Shown one piece after another: positions 43,761 through 53,902 of a stretch of 64,000 nucleotides of DNA; positions within the stretch are counted from its first letter, which is position 1, and each line of letters begins with the position of its first letter. The translations under genes and the position numbers were made by a program. The stretch comes from Desertimonas sp963733085 (lineage in GTDB: Bacteria; Actinomycetota; Acidimicrobiia; Acidimicrobiales; Ilumatobacteraceae). The stretch covers positions 310,001-374,000 of the forward strand of contig CAVTBY010000002.1 of NCBI GenBank assembly GCA_963733085.1. Reading direction: 5' to 3'. A model generated the notes under the pieces. That model worked only from the letters and a program-made list of their open reading frames with translations, searched no databases and was not told the DNA's origin.

Positions 43761-43818
43761 TCAGACCCGTAAATCCTGGGCACCGCCCAGACCCGCCGCC
43801 AATGGAGGCATGCACCAG

Positions 43819-44112
43819 ATGAACCTGAAGCCGCTCGATGACCGCATCGTCGTCCAGCCCAACGAGGCCGAGCAGACGACCGCATCCGGTCTCGTCATCC
43901 CCGACACCGCCAAGGAGAAGCCTCAGCAGGGCAAAGTCCTGGCCGTCGGTCCCGGCAAGCGCACCGAGAACACCGGTGAGCTCGTTCCCCTCGGCATCGA
44001 CGTCGGTCAGACGGTCCTGTACTCCAAGTACGGCGGCACCGAGGTCACCGTCGATGGGGAGGATCTGCTGATCCTCGCCAGCCGTGACGTCCTCGCGATC
44101 GTCGAGGTCTGA
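43819..44112 (+). CDS. groES: Co-chaperonin GroES
   Basis: The 97-residue lid of the GroEL chamber. ATG 43819 is chosen because GGAGG at 43804-43808 is well spaced for it and the product then has the usual length, starting MNLKPLDDRIVVQPNEAEQT with the mobile loop TASGLVIPDTAKEKPQQG. ATG 43810 is only one base from the same Shine-Dalgarno sequence. Controlled by CIRCE and followed 4 bases later by groEL. Confidence 0.96.
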   Translation: MNLKPLDDRIVVQPNEAEQTTASGLVIPDTAKEKPQQGKVLAVGPGKRTENTGELVPLGIDVGQTVLYSKYGGTEVTVDGEDLLILASRDVLAIVEV

Positions 44113-44116
44113 GCAC

Positions 44117-45754
<1,638 letters not shown>

Positions 45755-45759
45755 CGTTT

Positions 45760-45833
45760 CGCTCGGAAGGGAAGCCCTTCCGAGCGAGCTCAATGCACGA
45801 GAGGCCGGGGCGACTTCGTCGCCCCGGCCTCTC
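45760..45833 (+). terminator. Double hairpin terminator of groESL
   Basis: First hairpin: CGCTCGGAAGGG-AAG-CCCTTCCGAGCG (45760-45786). Second: a 15 bp perfect stem at 45799-45813 and 45819-45833 closed by a CTTCG loop, followed by GGCTTCAA. Together they make a strong, mostly GC-driven terminator. Confidence 0.8.
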
Positions 45834-45943
45834 GGCTTCAAGCATCTCTTCCGTCAGTGGCGCCACCACTTTCCACCTGGTGATCGCCTCCCCACTGCCC
45901 ACGAACCTCGTCTGAGACGCTGCGCTCTGCTACGGATGGACCG

Positions 45944-46940
45944 ATGGACGAGCCACGGATCGCCGGCTCGATCGAGGAGCTGGTCGCCGGCGCTTCGCAA
46001 CGCATCCCGGTGGGGACCGTCGACGGGAAATCGGGGGCGTCGTTCGAGCGCGTTTTGATCGACGGCGAGCGCTACTTCCTCAAGCAGTTGTCCGCCGTCG
46101 ATGACTGGATCATGCGTTGCACCGGCAACACGACGAACTGGGAGTACCGGGTCTGGCAGGCCGGCTTGTACCACCGTGTCCCTGCCGTCATCGATCATGC
46201 CGTGGTGGCGATGGCCTTGGAGGGCGACGGCCCGACGGCCCGTTTGGCGATCTTGATGACCGATCGCAGCGACGATCTCGTTCCGCCAGGCGACGACGTG
46301 TTGCCCGTCGAGCAGCACGACCGCTTCATCGAGCATCTGGCGACGTTCCACGCGAGCATACTTCGGCTGGCACGACACCATCGGCCTGCAACGACTCGAG
46401 CAGCGACTGCTGTGGTTCGCACCGGCGACGATCGCAGCCGAGTTGCGCGTCAACGACGTTCCGGCGGCGATCGCCGCCGCCGACGAGGGCTGGCGCCGCC
46501 TGCCCGACCGGAGCCCACCGTTGGACAATCTCGTCCGCGGCATTCACGCCGAGCCTGGGCCACTCGCAGCTGCCCTGGCGAGCAGCCCGCAGACATTCGT
46601 CGCCGGCGACTGGAAACTCGGGAACCTCGGCTCACGCGCCGATGGCCGCACGATCGTCCTCGACTGGGCGTATCCAGGGGAGGCACCGCCGTGCTGGGAG
46701 CTCGTCTGGTATCTCGCCCTCAACCGGGCGCGGATGCCAAGGTCCAAGGAGGAAACGATCGCCGGCTACCGCCGCGCGCTCGAACGTCACGACGTCGACA
46801 CGGCAGCGTGGTGGGACCAACAGCTCGGCCTGTGCATGCTCGGCGTGATGGTGACGATGGCGTGGGAGAAGGCGCTCGGCGACGACGAGGAGCTCGCCTG
46901 GTGGGAACAGGCGGCCCTCGATGGGGCACGGTGGTTGTGA
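45944..46940 (+). CDS. Aminoglycoside-phosphotransferase-like kinase, with a frameshift
   Basis: A protein-kinase-fold enzyme of about 331 residues. The N-lobe has ERYFLKQLSAVDDWIMRCTG (candidate ATP-binding Lys). After the break, the C-lobe has FVAGDWKLGNLGSRADGRTI (catalytic Asp and Asn) and VLDWAYPGE (metal-binding Asp). The frames join if the A at 46358 is removed, giving HASYFGWHDTIGLQRLEQRL. Small-molecule kinases of this kind are diverse; the substrate cannot be named. Confidence 0.8.
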
Positions 46941-46948
46941 GCCGTCGA

Positions 46949-46961
46949 TAGCGTCGAGGCG
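46949..46961 (+). promoter_or_regulatory. Leaderless-type -10 box
   Basis: TAGCGT at 46949-46954, 7 bases, then ATG 46962. Same box and spacing class as at mftA and the dus gene. Confidence 0.4.
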
Positions 46962-47426
46962 ATGGCCACGGATCGGCGATGGCGGCCGTTCTGGCTGCAC
47001 CAAGGCGCCGAGTACCTCGTCGCCCTCGTGCTGATCGCATCCGGAGTGCAGTCGCCGAAACCGCTCTGGCCTGCACTGGCCGGCGGGCTCGTGCTGGCGA
47101 ATGTCGCCTTTTCCGGCCCGCCCTTGGGAGCGTTCCGCGCCGTTTCTCGCGCTCAGCACAGCCGCCTCGACCTCGCCGTCGTCGCGGTACTCCTCGTGGT
47201 CGCGGCGCTGCCCTTCCTCAACATCGACAGCGCGTCGCGGGCGACGATGGTGGTAGTCGCCCTGCTGCTCGGCTTCGTTTGGTGGGGCACGAACTTTGCC
47301 AACGCGGCCGAACGCCGTCGGCGACTCACCTCCTCGGCGTCCGGCAAAGTCGACGCCGTGAGCATCGGCCGCACGGCCGGCCGCTTCTATGCCAGAGCCA
47401 ACGACGCCCTCCGGAAACGCCCGTGA
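46962..47426 (+). CDS. Small integral membrane protein of unknown function
   Basis: A 154-residue protein with about four hydrophobic segments (AEYLVALVLIASGVQSPKPL; PALAGGLVLANVAF; LDLAVVAVLLVVAALPFL; MVVVALLLGFVWWG) and a basic soluble C-terminus. The family was not recognised. It lies between the kinase-like gene and the convergent nagB. Confidence 0.75.
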   Translation: MATDRRWRPFWLHQGAEYLVALVLIASGVQSPKPLWPALAGGLVLANVAFSGPPLGAFRAVSRAQHSRLDLAVVAVLLVVAALPFLNIDSASRATMVVVALLLGFVWWGTNFANAAERRRRLTSSASGKVDAVSIGRTAGRFYARANDALRKRP

Positions 47427-47436
47427 GGTCAGAACC

Positions 47437-48210
47437 TCAGAGACCCTGCCAGGCGGGTTTGCCGGCGTAGGCCTGGCGGTAGTAGTCGGCCAGCTCGAGC
47501 TGTGACGCCGCGGCCTCGTCGACGACGATGCTGGCGTGGGGATGGAGCTGCAGCGCCGACGCCGGGAAGAACGCCGTCACCGGCCCCTCCACGGTCCGTC
47601 CGATCGCCTCGGCCTTGACGTCGCCAGTGGCGATGAGCACGAGATGGCGAGCGTCCAGGATCGTCGCGACGCCCTGCGTGAGCACGTGACGGGGAACGTC
47701 GTCGATCGAGTCGAAGAACCTGGCGTTGTCGTCGCGGGTCTGGGCCGTGAGCGTCTTCAACCGCGTCCGCGAGGCCAATGACGAACCGGGTTCGTTGAAC
47801 CCGATGTGCCCGTCGCCACCGACGCCGAGGAGTTGCAAATCGACGCCGCCGGCGTCGGCGATCGCCGCCTCGTAGACAGCGCACGCGGCGGGCAGGTCCG
47901 CGGCCCGGCCGTCGGGGCCGTGCACGCGACGTCGGTCGAAGTCGGCTCTGGCCGTGAACTCGCGTTCGATCACGGCGCGGTACGACTGCGCATGGTCGGG
48001 CGGCAGGCCGACGTACTCGTCGAGCAGGAACGCTGTCGTCGTGGCGAACGACACCTTGCCCGCTTCGTGGCGGCGCACCAGCTCGTCGTAGACGGGCAGC
48101 GGCGAGCTGCCCGTGGCCAGACCGAGGACCGCGTCCGGCTTGCGTTCAAGGAGTGCCTCGATCGCGTCGGCGACGACGCCCTCTGGCGTCGAGGTGATGA
48201 CGACTTCCAC
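47437..48210 (-). CDS. nagB: Glucosamine-6-phosphate deaminase
   Basis: Converts glucosamine-6-phosphate to fructose-6-phosphate and ammonia, opposing GlmS. The 257-residue product has LGLATGSSPLPVYDEL, the DEYVGL motif, LLGVGGDGHIGFNEPGSS and the late VTAFFPASALQLHPHA region. GTG start; a TAGACA box lies 6 bases upstream, suggesting a leaderless message. Convergent with the membrane protein gene. Confidence 0.93.
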   Translation of the reverse strand: MEVVITSTPEGVVADAIEALLERKPDAVLGLATGSSPLPVYDELVRRHEAGKVSFATTTAFLLDEYVGLPPDHAQSYRAVIEREFTARADFDRRRVHGPDGRAADLPAACAVYEAAIADAGGVDLQLLGVGGDGHIGFNEPGSSLASRTRLKTLTAQTRDDNARFFDSIDDVPRHVLTQGVATILDARHLVLIATGDVKAEAIGRTVEGPVTAFFPASALQLHPHASIVVDEAAASQLELADYYRQAYAGKPAWQGL

Positions 48211-48270
48211 GCCCCGTGTCTAGTCCCAGACCGCCGTCCGGAGGTGACCTCGCCGGTACTGTTGGGAACG

Positions 48271-48438
48271 ATGTCGTTCGAAACGCCTCCTCCCGACCTG
48301 GCCAAGCTGATCGCCGCCTGGGAGCAGTGGGAATCCGGCGAAGAGTCGCCCGGCCGCGTGATGGCGTTGCTGAAGACCGCCGGCCTGCCGACGGTACTCC
48401 GGCAGCTCTCCGAGTCGGGCTGGACGCCCGCTGAGTAG
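48271..48438 (+). CDS. Small conserved-looking protein (55 residues)
   Basis: Encodes 55 residues beginning MSFETPPPDLAKLIAAWEQW, then GRVMALLKTAGLPTVLRQLS. It is predicted to be two amphipathic helices. GGGA lies a few bases before the ATG. Its end overlaps an in-frame upstream extension of the NUDIX gene, so the two are probably coupled. No function is known to me. Confidence 0.65.
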   Translation: MSFETPPPDLAKLIAAWEQWESGEESPGRVMALLKTAGLPTVLRQLSESGWTPAE

Positions 48439-48553
48439 CCCACGGTCCCGCCGCACCGGTGGGAGCCAGATCATCCCGCGACCCCCCGAGTGGTCGGACG
48501 TCGACGACCCGCCGGCGCTGCCTGATCTGTCACACCTGGCGACGCACGACGTC

Positions 48554-49111
48554 GTGCGGGCACTCGAGGGGACGAACGTCAACCGGGTCGATGCCGACTT
48601 CTCCGGCGTGAGACCTTCAGCGGTGCTCGTCCTGCTCGCCGACGGCGCGGATGGGAACGCGGGCGTGCTGCTGACGAGAAGGTCGACAGAGCTGCGCAAT
48701 CACGCCGGCCAGATCAGCTTCCCCGGCGGCCGGATCGACCAGGGGGAGACGGAGATTCAAGCGGCGCTGCGTGAGGCCAACGAGGAGATCGGCCTCGACC
48801 CGGCCGTCGTCGAGGTCGTCGGCGAGCTGGACCATCTCGCCACGATTGTCAGTCGCAGCCACATCGTCCCGGTCGTCGCACACGTGCCGACGCAGCTCGC
48901 TCTGATGCCCGCATCTCCGGAGGTCGAGCGCGTGCTGTGGGTGCCGCTCGCCGAGTTCTGCCGCGCCGACACGTACCGCGCCGAGCAATGGACGGTTCCC
49001 TGGGACTCGGATGCGCCCGAGCGGGTGCTCTACTTCTTCGAGCTCGACGACGAGACCGTGTGGGGTGCGACCGCGCACATCCTCATCGATCTCCTCAACC
49101 GCCTGAAGTAG
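48554..49111 (+). CDS. NUDIX hydrolase (CoA pyrophosphatase-like)
   Basis: A NUDIX enzyme with SFPGGRID followed by the box G(x5)E(x7)REANEEIG, plus the RRSTELRNHAGQISFPGG lead-in typical of CoA/acyl-CoA pyrophosphatases (NudL/YeaB type). GTG 48554 is the first ordinary start and gives 185 residues. The same frame upstream reads SQIIPRPPEWSDVDDPPALP, which looks coding and would begin at a CTG at 48431 overlapping the preceding small gene (226 residues). The true start is therefore uncertain. Confidence 0.87.
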   Translation: MRALEGTNVNRVDADFSGVRPSAVLVLLADGADGNAGVLLTRRSTELRNHAGQISFPGGRIDQGETEIQAALREANEEIGLDPAVVEVVGELDHLATIVSRSHIVPVVAHVPTQLALMPASPEVERVLWVPLAEFCRADTYRAEQWTVPWDSDAPERVLYFFELDDETVWGATAHILIDLLNRLK

Positions 49112-50525
49112 CCAGACCCTGCAACATCGCCCATGCGTCGGCGACGTGACGCGATTCGGTCGTCTGCGACCCGATCGAGAACCGCAGCACGGGATGGCCG
49201 TCGAGGATCGTGCGCGTGAACCAGACACGGTGAGTCGCGTTGGCGGCCTCGATGAGCCGTTCGGTCGCGGCGTCGTCTGCGAGTCGGATGCAGACGAGGT
49301 TGAGCGGATGCGGTGCGACGATCTCGAAGCGCTCGTCGGCGGCGATCCACCCGGCCAGCTGCTGGGTGAGCTCGATATGACGGCGGATCAGCGCCTGGTA
49401 CGAGGCCACGCCGTCGAGGCGCAGGCCGAACCACAACTTGAGCGCCCGGAAGCGGCGCCCGAGGGGGACCTGCCAGTCGCGCAGATCGGCCGCCGCGCCG
49501 GACGCCGCAGCGGCGGAGCGGAGATACTCGGGCAGGATGCTCAAGGCACCGAGTAGGGCGGTGCGATCGGCGGTCCAGTAGAGGTCGCAGTCGAAGTTGA
49601 TGCCCATCCACTTGTGCGGGTTGGTGCAGTAGCTGTCGGCCAACTCGAGGCCGTCGTTGACCCAGCGCTGTTCCGGGACGAGGGCGGCGATGCCGGCCAT
49701 CGCCGCGTCGACGTGCAGCCAGGCGCCGGCGTCCTGGCAGATCGGTGCGATCTCGGCGGCCGGGTCGAAGGCCATCGACGACGTCGTGCCCCGGGTCGCG
49801 CACACGAAGAACGGCGTCAGCCCGGCCGCTCTGTCCGACTCGATCAACGTCGCGAGGGAGTCCGGGCGCATCGCGAACTCGGCGTCGTGCTCGACGACGC
49901 GGATCGACTTGCTGCCGACGCCGGCGATGCGCAGCGCCTTCTCGACGCTCGAGTGGGCCTGCGCGGTCGCATAAGCGACGAGCCGGGAGGTGTCGCCGTC
50001 CTCGTTGACCGCCCCGGCGGTCGCCCGCCAGCGTGCCGACAGCACGGCGACGAGCGTCGCCTCGCTCGCTGTCCCCTGGATGACACCGCCGCCGGTCGCA
50101 CTGGTGTTGCGGAACCGCTCCGGCAGATCGAGCAGCTCGGCCATCCAGTCGACGACGCGCAGCTCCAGCTCGGTGCAGGCCGGCGACGTAACCCAGCTCA
50201 TCCCATTGACGCCGAGCCCGGCCGACAGCAACTCACCGAGAATCGCGGCGTAGGAGCTGTTCGCCGGGAAGTAGGCGAAGAAGCTGGGGTGCTGCCAGTG
50301 CACGAGACCCGGCACGACGATGCGGTCGACGTCGGCCAGCACGGCGGTGAACGGCTCGACCTCGGTCGGAGCGTGGTCGGGGAGCTGGCGGCTGACGTCG
50401 CCAGGCCTGATGTCGGGTGTCACCGGCCGCTCCTCGACCGTGTCGAGGTAGTCGGCGATCCAGTCGACGAGTTGGTACCCGGCCTCGCGAAACTCCTCCG
50501 GCGTCACGCCCGCCAGTCTGCCCAC
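49095..50525 (-). CDS. PLP-dependent (group II aromatic-amino-acid type) decarboxylase
   Basis: A 476-residue decarboxylase. The PLP lysine is at about residue 305 in NPHKWMGINFDCD. PGLVHWQHPSFFAYFPANSS near residues 73-92 and the TATAQAHSSVEKALRIAG-type block match aromatic-L-amino-acid decarboxylases. GTG 50525 or GTG 50507 could be the start. Convergent with the NUDIX gene (their ends overlap by 17 bases). The amino-acid substrate is not determinable. Confidence 0.9.
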   Translation of the reverse strand: MGRLAGVTPEEFREAGYQLVDWIADYLDTVEERPVTPDIRPGDVSRQLPDHAPTEVEPFTAVLADVDRIVVPGLVHWQHPSFFAYFPANSSYAAILGELLSAGLGVNGMSWVTSPACTELELRVVDWMAELLDLPERFRNTSATGGGVIQGTASEATLVAVLSARWRATAGAVNEDGDTSRLVAYATAQAHSSVEKALRIAGVGSKSIRVVEHDAEFAMRPDSLATLIESDRAAGLTPFFVCATRGTTSSMAFDPAAEIAPICQDAGAWLHVDAAMAGIAALVPEQRWVNDGLELADSYCTNPHKWMGINFDCDLYWTADRTALLGALSILPEYLRSAAAASGAAADLRDWQVPLGRRFRALKLWFGLRLDGVASYQALIRRHIELTQQLAGWIAADERFEIVAPHPLNLVCIRLADDAATERLIEAANATHRVWFTRTILDGHPVLRFSIGSQTTESRHVADAWAMLQGLATSGG

Positions 50526-50526
50526 G

Positions 50527-50574
50527 ACCGATGGGTGTTTACGGGACGGAACGGTCCCCTAAACACCCATCGGT
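50527..50574. repeat. Palindromic repeat P1, copy c
   Basis: ACCGATGGGTGTTTA and TAAACACCCATCGGT with an inner GGGAC/GTCCC pairing, 48 bp in all (50527-50574). It lies between two minus-strand genes, just before the decarboxylase start. Confidence 0.88.
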
Positions 50575-50580
50575 CTCTCT

Positions 50581-50872
50581 TCAGCGGCGGCGGATGCCGA
50601 TGACGAGGCGGGCGCCGATGGCGATCAGGCCAACGACGATCACGGCGAACACCGCGCCCTGGCGCCACCCGCCGCGTTCTCGGCTGCCGCACTCGGGCCG
50701 GGGGAGCGGCGCTGACACAATCGGTGATGTTGACGGTGGTGTCCTCCGGGAGGAAGACGTTCTCGATGGTGGTCGTCGGCGCCCGTGTCTCAGGTGCCGC
50801 AGTCGGTTCGCCGGTCGCCGCCGTCGCCGGCACCAGTGTGATTAGCGTCGACACGAGGATCGCCAGCAACAT
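50581..50872 (-). CDS. Small secreted or membrane-anchored protein, with a frameshift
   Basis: Begins MLLAILVSTLITLVPATAAT (signal peptide), then a Thr/Pro/Ala-rich stretch and FLPEDTTVNITDCVSAAP. Removing one base of the GGGGG at 50700-50704 lets it continue as RPECGSRERGGWRQGAVFAV, a hydrophobic helix VIVVGLIAIGARLVIGI and a basic end, stopping at 50581 after 96 residues. The result is a small exported protein with two Cys and a C-terminal membrane anchor. Function unknown. Confidence 0.65.
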
Positions 50873-50899
50873 CGCATCCGGTTTCTAGCAGCGGGGGCT

Positions 50900-50912
50900 T
50901 ACGATCGATCCC
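50900..50912 (+). promoter_or_regulatory. Leaderless-type -10 box of guaA
   Basis: TACGAT at 50900-50905 is followed by 7 bases and the TTG start at 50913, with no ribosome binding site between. The same TACGAT box precedes the VOC gene. Confidence 0.45.
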
Positions 50913-52478
50913 TTGACCGCCCAGGTGACCACCGATCCCAACGGCCCCGTCCTCGTCGTCGACTTCGGCGCCCAGTACGCCCAGCTGATCGCCCGCCGGG
51001 TGCGCGAGCTGCAGGTCTTCTCGGAGATCGTGCCCAACCGCATCACCGCCGCCGAGGTGGCGGCGCGGCGTCCCTCGGCGCTGATCCTGTCCGGGGGGCC
51101 GAAGAGCGTCAACATCGAGGGCTCGCCGCGCCTCGACCCGGTGATCTTCGACCTCGGCGTGCCGGTCCTCGGGATCTGCTACGGGGCCCAGCTCGTCGCC
51201 CTCCAACTCGGCGGCGAGGTCGGACGCGGCCTCCGTGGCGAGTACGGGCGCACGACCTTGCGGCGCACCGCGCCATCACTGCTGCTGCCCGACGATGCGC
51301 CCGACGACCACGACGTGTGGATGAGCCACTTCGACGCGATCACCGTTGCGCCGCCGGGATTCCAGGCGACCGCATCCACCGACAATGCCCCAGTCGTCGT
51401 GCTGGAGAACGACGAGCGGCGCATCTACGGCGTGCAGTTCCACCCCGAAGTCGTCCATTCGCCACACGGCATGGCGGTGCTGCGACGGTTCCTCGCCGAG
51501 CGAGCCGGCTGTGCGCCGACGTGGACGATGGCGTCGGTCGCCGACGAACAGGTCGCCCGCGTCCGCGAGCAGATCGGCGACGGCCGGGCGATCTGTGCCC
51601 TGTCCGGCGGCGTCGACTCGGCTGTTGCTGCGGCGCTCGTGCACCGGGCGATCGGCCACCGGCTCACATGCGTCTACGTCGATACCGGGTTGATGCGCCT
51701 CGGCGAGAGCAGCGAGGTGACCGAGACGTTCCGCCGGCACATGGGTGTCGAGCTGATCCACGTCGATGCCGCCGACCGCTTCTTCGAGCGTCTTCAGGGT
51801 GTCGTCGAGCCGGAGGAGAAGCGCAAGACGATCGGCGACGAGTTCATCCGCATCTTCGAGGAGCACACCGGTGGGCTCTCCGAGGCGGAGTTCCTCGTCC
51901 AGGGCACGCTGTACCCCGACCTCATCGAGTCCGGCGGAAGCGACGGCACCGCCGCCGTGATCAAGAGCCACCACAACGTCGGTGGCCTGCCCGAGGACAT
52001 GCGCCTCGAGCTGGTCGAGCCATTGCGTGACCTGTTCAAGGATGAGGTGCGGCGCCTCGGCATCGAGCTCGGCCTGCCCGAGTCGATGGTCTGGCGCCAG
52101 CCGTTCCCTGGCCCTGGTCTCGCCGTGCGCATCCTCGGCGAGGTCACCCGCGAGCGCGTCGCCCTGCTCCAGCAGGCCGACGCCATCGTGCGCGGCGAGA
52201 TCGCCGCGGCCGGCCTCGAGCGCGACATTTGGCAGGGTTTCGCCGTGCTCGCCGCCGACATCCGCTCGGTCGGAGTGATGGGCGACGAGCGCACGTACGG
52301 CCACCCGATCATCGTGCGGGCGGTGACCAGCGACGACGCGATGACCGCCGATTGGGCGCGCCTGCCTGCTGACCTGCTCGAACGGATCTCCAACCGGATC
52401 GTCAACGAGGTCGACGGGGTCAACCGGGTCGTCTACGACATCACGTCGAAGCCGCCCGGAACGATCGAATGGGAGTGA
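50913..52478 (+). CDS. guaA: GMP synthase (glutamine-hydrolysing)
   Basis: Converts XMP to GMP. The 521-residue protein has the class I amidotransferase (VVDFGAQYAQLIARRVREL; catalytic Cys at about residue 89 in GICYGAQ; the FHPEV His), the ATP-pyrophosphatase P-loop ALSGGVDSAVAAALVH, and the dimerisation domain ending NRVVYDITSKPPGTIEWE. TTG start; GTG 50925 is an alternative. Confidence 0.96.
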   Translation: MTAQVTTDPNGPVLVVDFGAQYAQLIARRVRELQVFSEIVPNRITAAEVAARRPSALILSGGPKSVNIEGSPRLDPVIFDLGVPVLGICYGAQLVALQLGGEVGRGLRGEYGRTTLRRTAPSLLLPDDAPDDHDVWMSHFDAITVAPPGFQATASTDNAPVVVLENDERRIYGVQFHPEVVHSPHGMAVLRRFLAERAGCAPTWTMASVADEQVARVREQIGDGRAICALSGGVDSAVAAALVHRAIGHRLTCVYVDTGLMRLGESSEVTETFRRHMGVELIHVDAADRFFERLQGVVEPEEKRKTIGDEFIRIFEEHTGGLSEAEFLVQGTLYPDLIESGGSDGTAAVIKSHHNVGGLPEDMRLELVEPLRDLFKDEVRRLGIELGLPESMVWRQPFPGPGLAVRILGEVTRERVALLQQADAIVRGEIAAAGLERDIWQGFAVLAADIRSVGVMGDERTYGHPIIVRAVTSDDAMTADWARLPADLLERISNRIVNEVDGVNRVVYDITSKPPGTIEWE

Positions 52479-52489
52479 AGCGTTGCACG

Positions 52490-52522
52490 GGAACGCAATG
52501 AACGGTCACCGTTCCGCGTTCC
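52490..52522 (+). terminator. Compound hairpin after guaA
   Basis: GGAACGC (52490-52496) pairs with GCGTTCC (52516-52522), and inside it GAACGGT (52500-52506) pairs with ACCGTTC (52508-52514). It could terminate guaA or serve as an operator for the following hydrolase gene, whose promoter-like TAGGAT is at 52559-52564. Confidence 0.45.
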
Positions 52523-52574
52523 TCGCGACATGATTGCAATGGGTTCGTAATGTTTGGCTAGGATGCGGTCCGTC

Positions 52575-53807
52575 ATGCGATCGCTCCGCCCGGGTTCCGC
52601 CGCCTTCGCCGTGACGGGGGTCACGCTTCTCGTCGCATCTCTCACCGCTGCCGGAGTCGCCTCTGCCGATCCGGTCGACGACAAGCGCAATCAAGTCGAG
52701 CAGTACGCCGACATGATCGAAGGGCTGGAGGAGGAGACCGCCAAGCTCGCCGAGGCGTACGACATCGCTCTCGATGAGCTGAACCAGCTCGAGGATGACG
52801 TCGTCGCCGCCGAGGAGTCGGTCGCCGAGAAGCAGGCGGAGGTCACCGCGCTGCAAGCCGAGCTTGGTGACGTCGCGGTCCAGGCGTTTGTCGACTCTGC
52901 CACCGACGGGATGGGCATCTTCAGCGAGCCGTCTCGGTTCAGCGAGGATCTGCAGCGTGACGAGCTCACCCGTGTCGCCCTCAACAGCGGCACTGCCGAC
53001 TCCGACGATCTCGAGGAGGCCGTCAACGCGCTGACCGAAGAGCAGGAGGCACTCGAGGATCAGCGCGAGAAGGCAGCGGACAAGACCGACGAGGTCGCCG
53101 CCGCCCAAGATGCCGCCGAGGCGCAAACCGAAGAGCTCGAAAACGCCCAGGCGGAGGCCGAAGCCGAGCTTGGCGAGCTGATCCGCGAGGAGCAGGAACG
53201 TCGGGCCCGCGAGTCCTACGAGCGGATGCAGGCGGAAGCGGCGGCAGCCCAGGCCCGCGCCGCGGCTCAGGCCGAGGCGGCCAGCCAGGCTCAGCAGCAG
53301 GCGTCCAACGCCAATCCGACAGGCGGCAGTGGCGGCAACAACCCGTCGAGTGGCGGCGGTGGCAACAACCCGACCTCGGCGGGAGGTGGCGGAGGCGATG
53401 CACCAGCTGCTCCGGCCGCTCCGCCCAAGGCCGCCGCGCCGATCCCGCAGGCCTCGTCACGGGCCGGTACGGCCGTCAACGCCGCGGTCAGCCAGGTCGG
53501 CGTGGGCTACCGGTATGCCGCCGCGAGCCCGGGCGTGGCCTTCGACTGTTCCGGACTGACGTCGTGGGCGTGGAGCACTGCCGGCGTGTACCTGCCCCAC
53601 CAGTCCGCGCAGCAGTACGCCAGCATCCCGCACGTGCCGTCCTCGGCCGCGCAACCGGGCGACCTCATCTTCTTCTACTCGCCGATCAGTCACGTCGGCA
53701 TCTATGTCGGTGGTGGGATGATGGTCGATGCCGCCAGCCCCAAATCGGGCGTCAGACGGGCCGCCGTCAACTGGGGCAACGTCACCGGCGTCGGCCGCCC
53801 ATCCTGA
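52575..53807 (+). CDS. Secreted NlpC/P60-family peptidoglycan endopeptidase
   Basis: A 410-residue RipA-like cell wall hydrolase. It has a signal peptide (to about residue 33, ending VASA), a long coiled coil (~residues 35-225, rich in Glu/Ala/Gln) and a Gly/Asn/Ser linker. The C-terminal NlpC/P60 domain has catalytic Cys at about residue 325 (FDCSGLTSWAW) and His at about 373 (ISHVGIYVGGG). ATG 52575 is chosen over ATG 52563 because a TAGGAT -10 box overlaps the latter. It likely cleaves stem peptides during division, with the coiled coil as regulator. Confidence 0.92.
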   Translation: MRSLRPGSAAFAVTGVTLLVASLTAAGVASADPVDDKRNQVEQYADMIEGLEEETAKLAEAYDIALDELNQLEDDVVAAEESVAEKQAEVTALQAELGDVAVQAFVDSATDGMGIFSEPSRFSEDLQRDELTRVALNSGTADSDDLEEAVNALTEEQEALEDQREKAADKTDEVAAAQDAAEAQTEELENAQAEAEAELGELIREEQERRARESYERMQAEAAAAQARAAAQAEAASQAQQQASNANPTGGSGGNNPSSGGGGNNPTSAGGGGGDAPAAPAAPPKAAAPIPQASSRAGTAVNAAVSQVGVGYRYAAASPGVAFDCSGLTSWAWSTAGVYLPHQSAQQYASIPHVPSSAAQPGDLIFFYSPISHVGIYVGGGMMVDAASPKSGVRRAAVNWGNVTGVGRPS

Positions 53808-53814
53808 TTCGCCA

Positions 53815-53862
53815 ACCGATGGGTGCGTAGGGGACCGAATCGTCCCCACAACACCCATCGGT
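53815..53862. repeat. Palindromic repeat P1, copy d
   Basis: ACCGATGGGTG (53815-53825) and CACCCATCGGT (53852-53862) with an inner GGGGAC/GTCCCC pairing, 48 bp. Between the NlpC/P60 gene and the APH-family gene, both on the plus strand. Confidence 0.87.
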
Positions 53863-53889
53863 CGTGATAGGTGGCGTAGGGCGGGCCAG

Positions 53890-53902
53890 TACCGTGCGGG
53901 CC
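53890..53902 (+). promoter_or_regulatory. Leaderless-type -10 box
   Basis: TACCGT at 53890-53895, 7 bases, then GTG 53903, with no Shine-Dalgarno sequence. Confidence 0.4.

Noticed and set aside
43735..43818. Earlier in-frame starts for groES at 43750 or 43810
   Set aside because: 43750 lies inside the CIRCE element and 43810 is one base from the Shine-Dalgarno sequence; 43819 gives the standard 97-residue protein.
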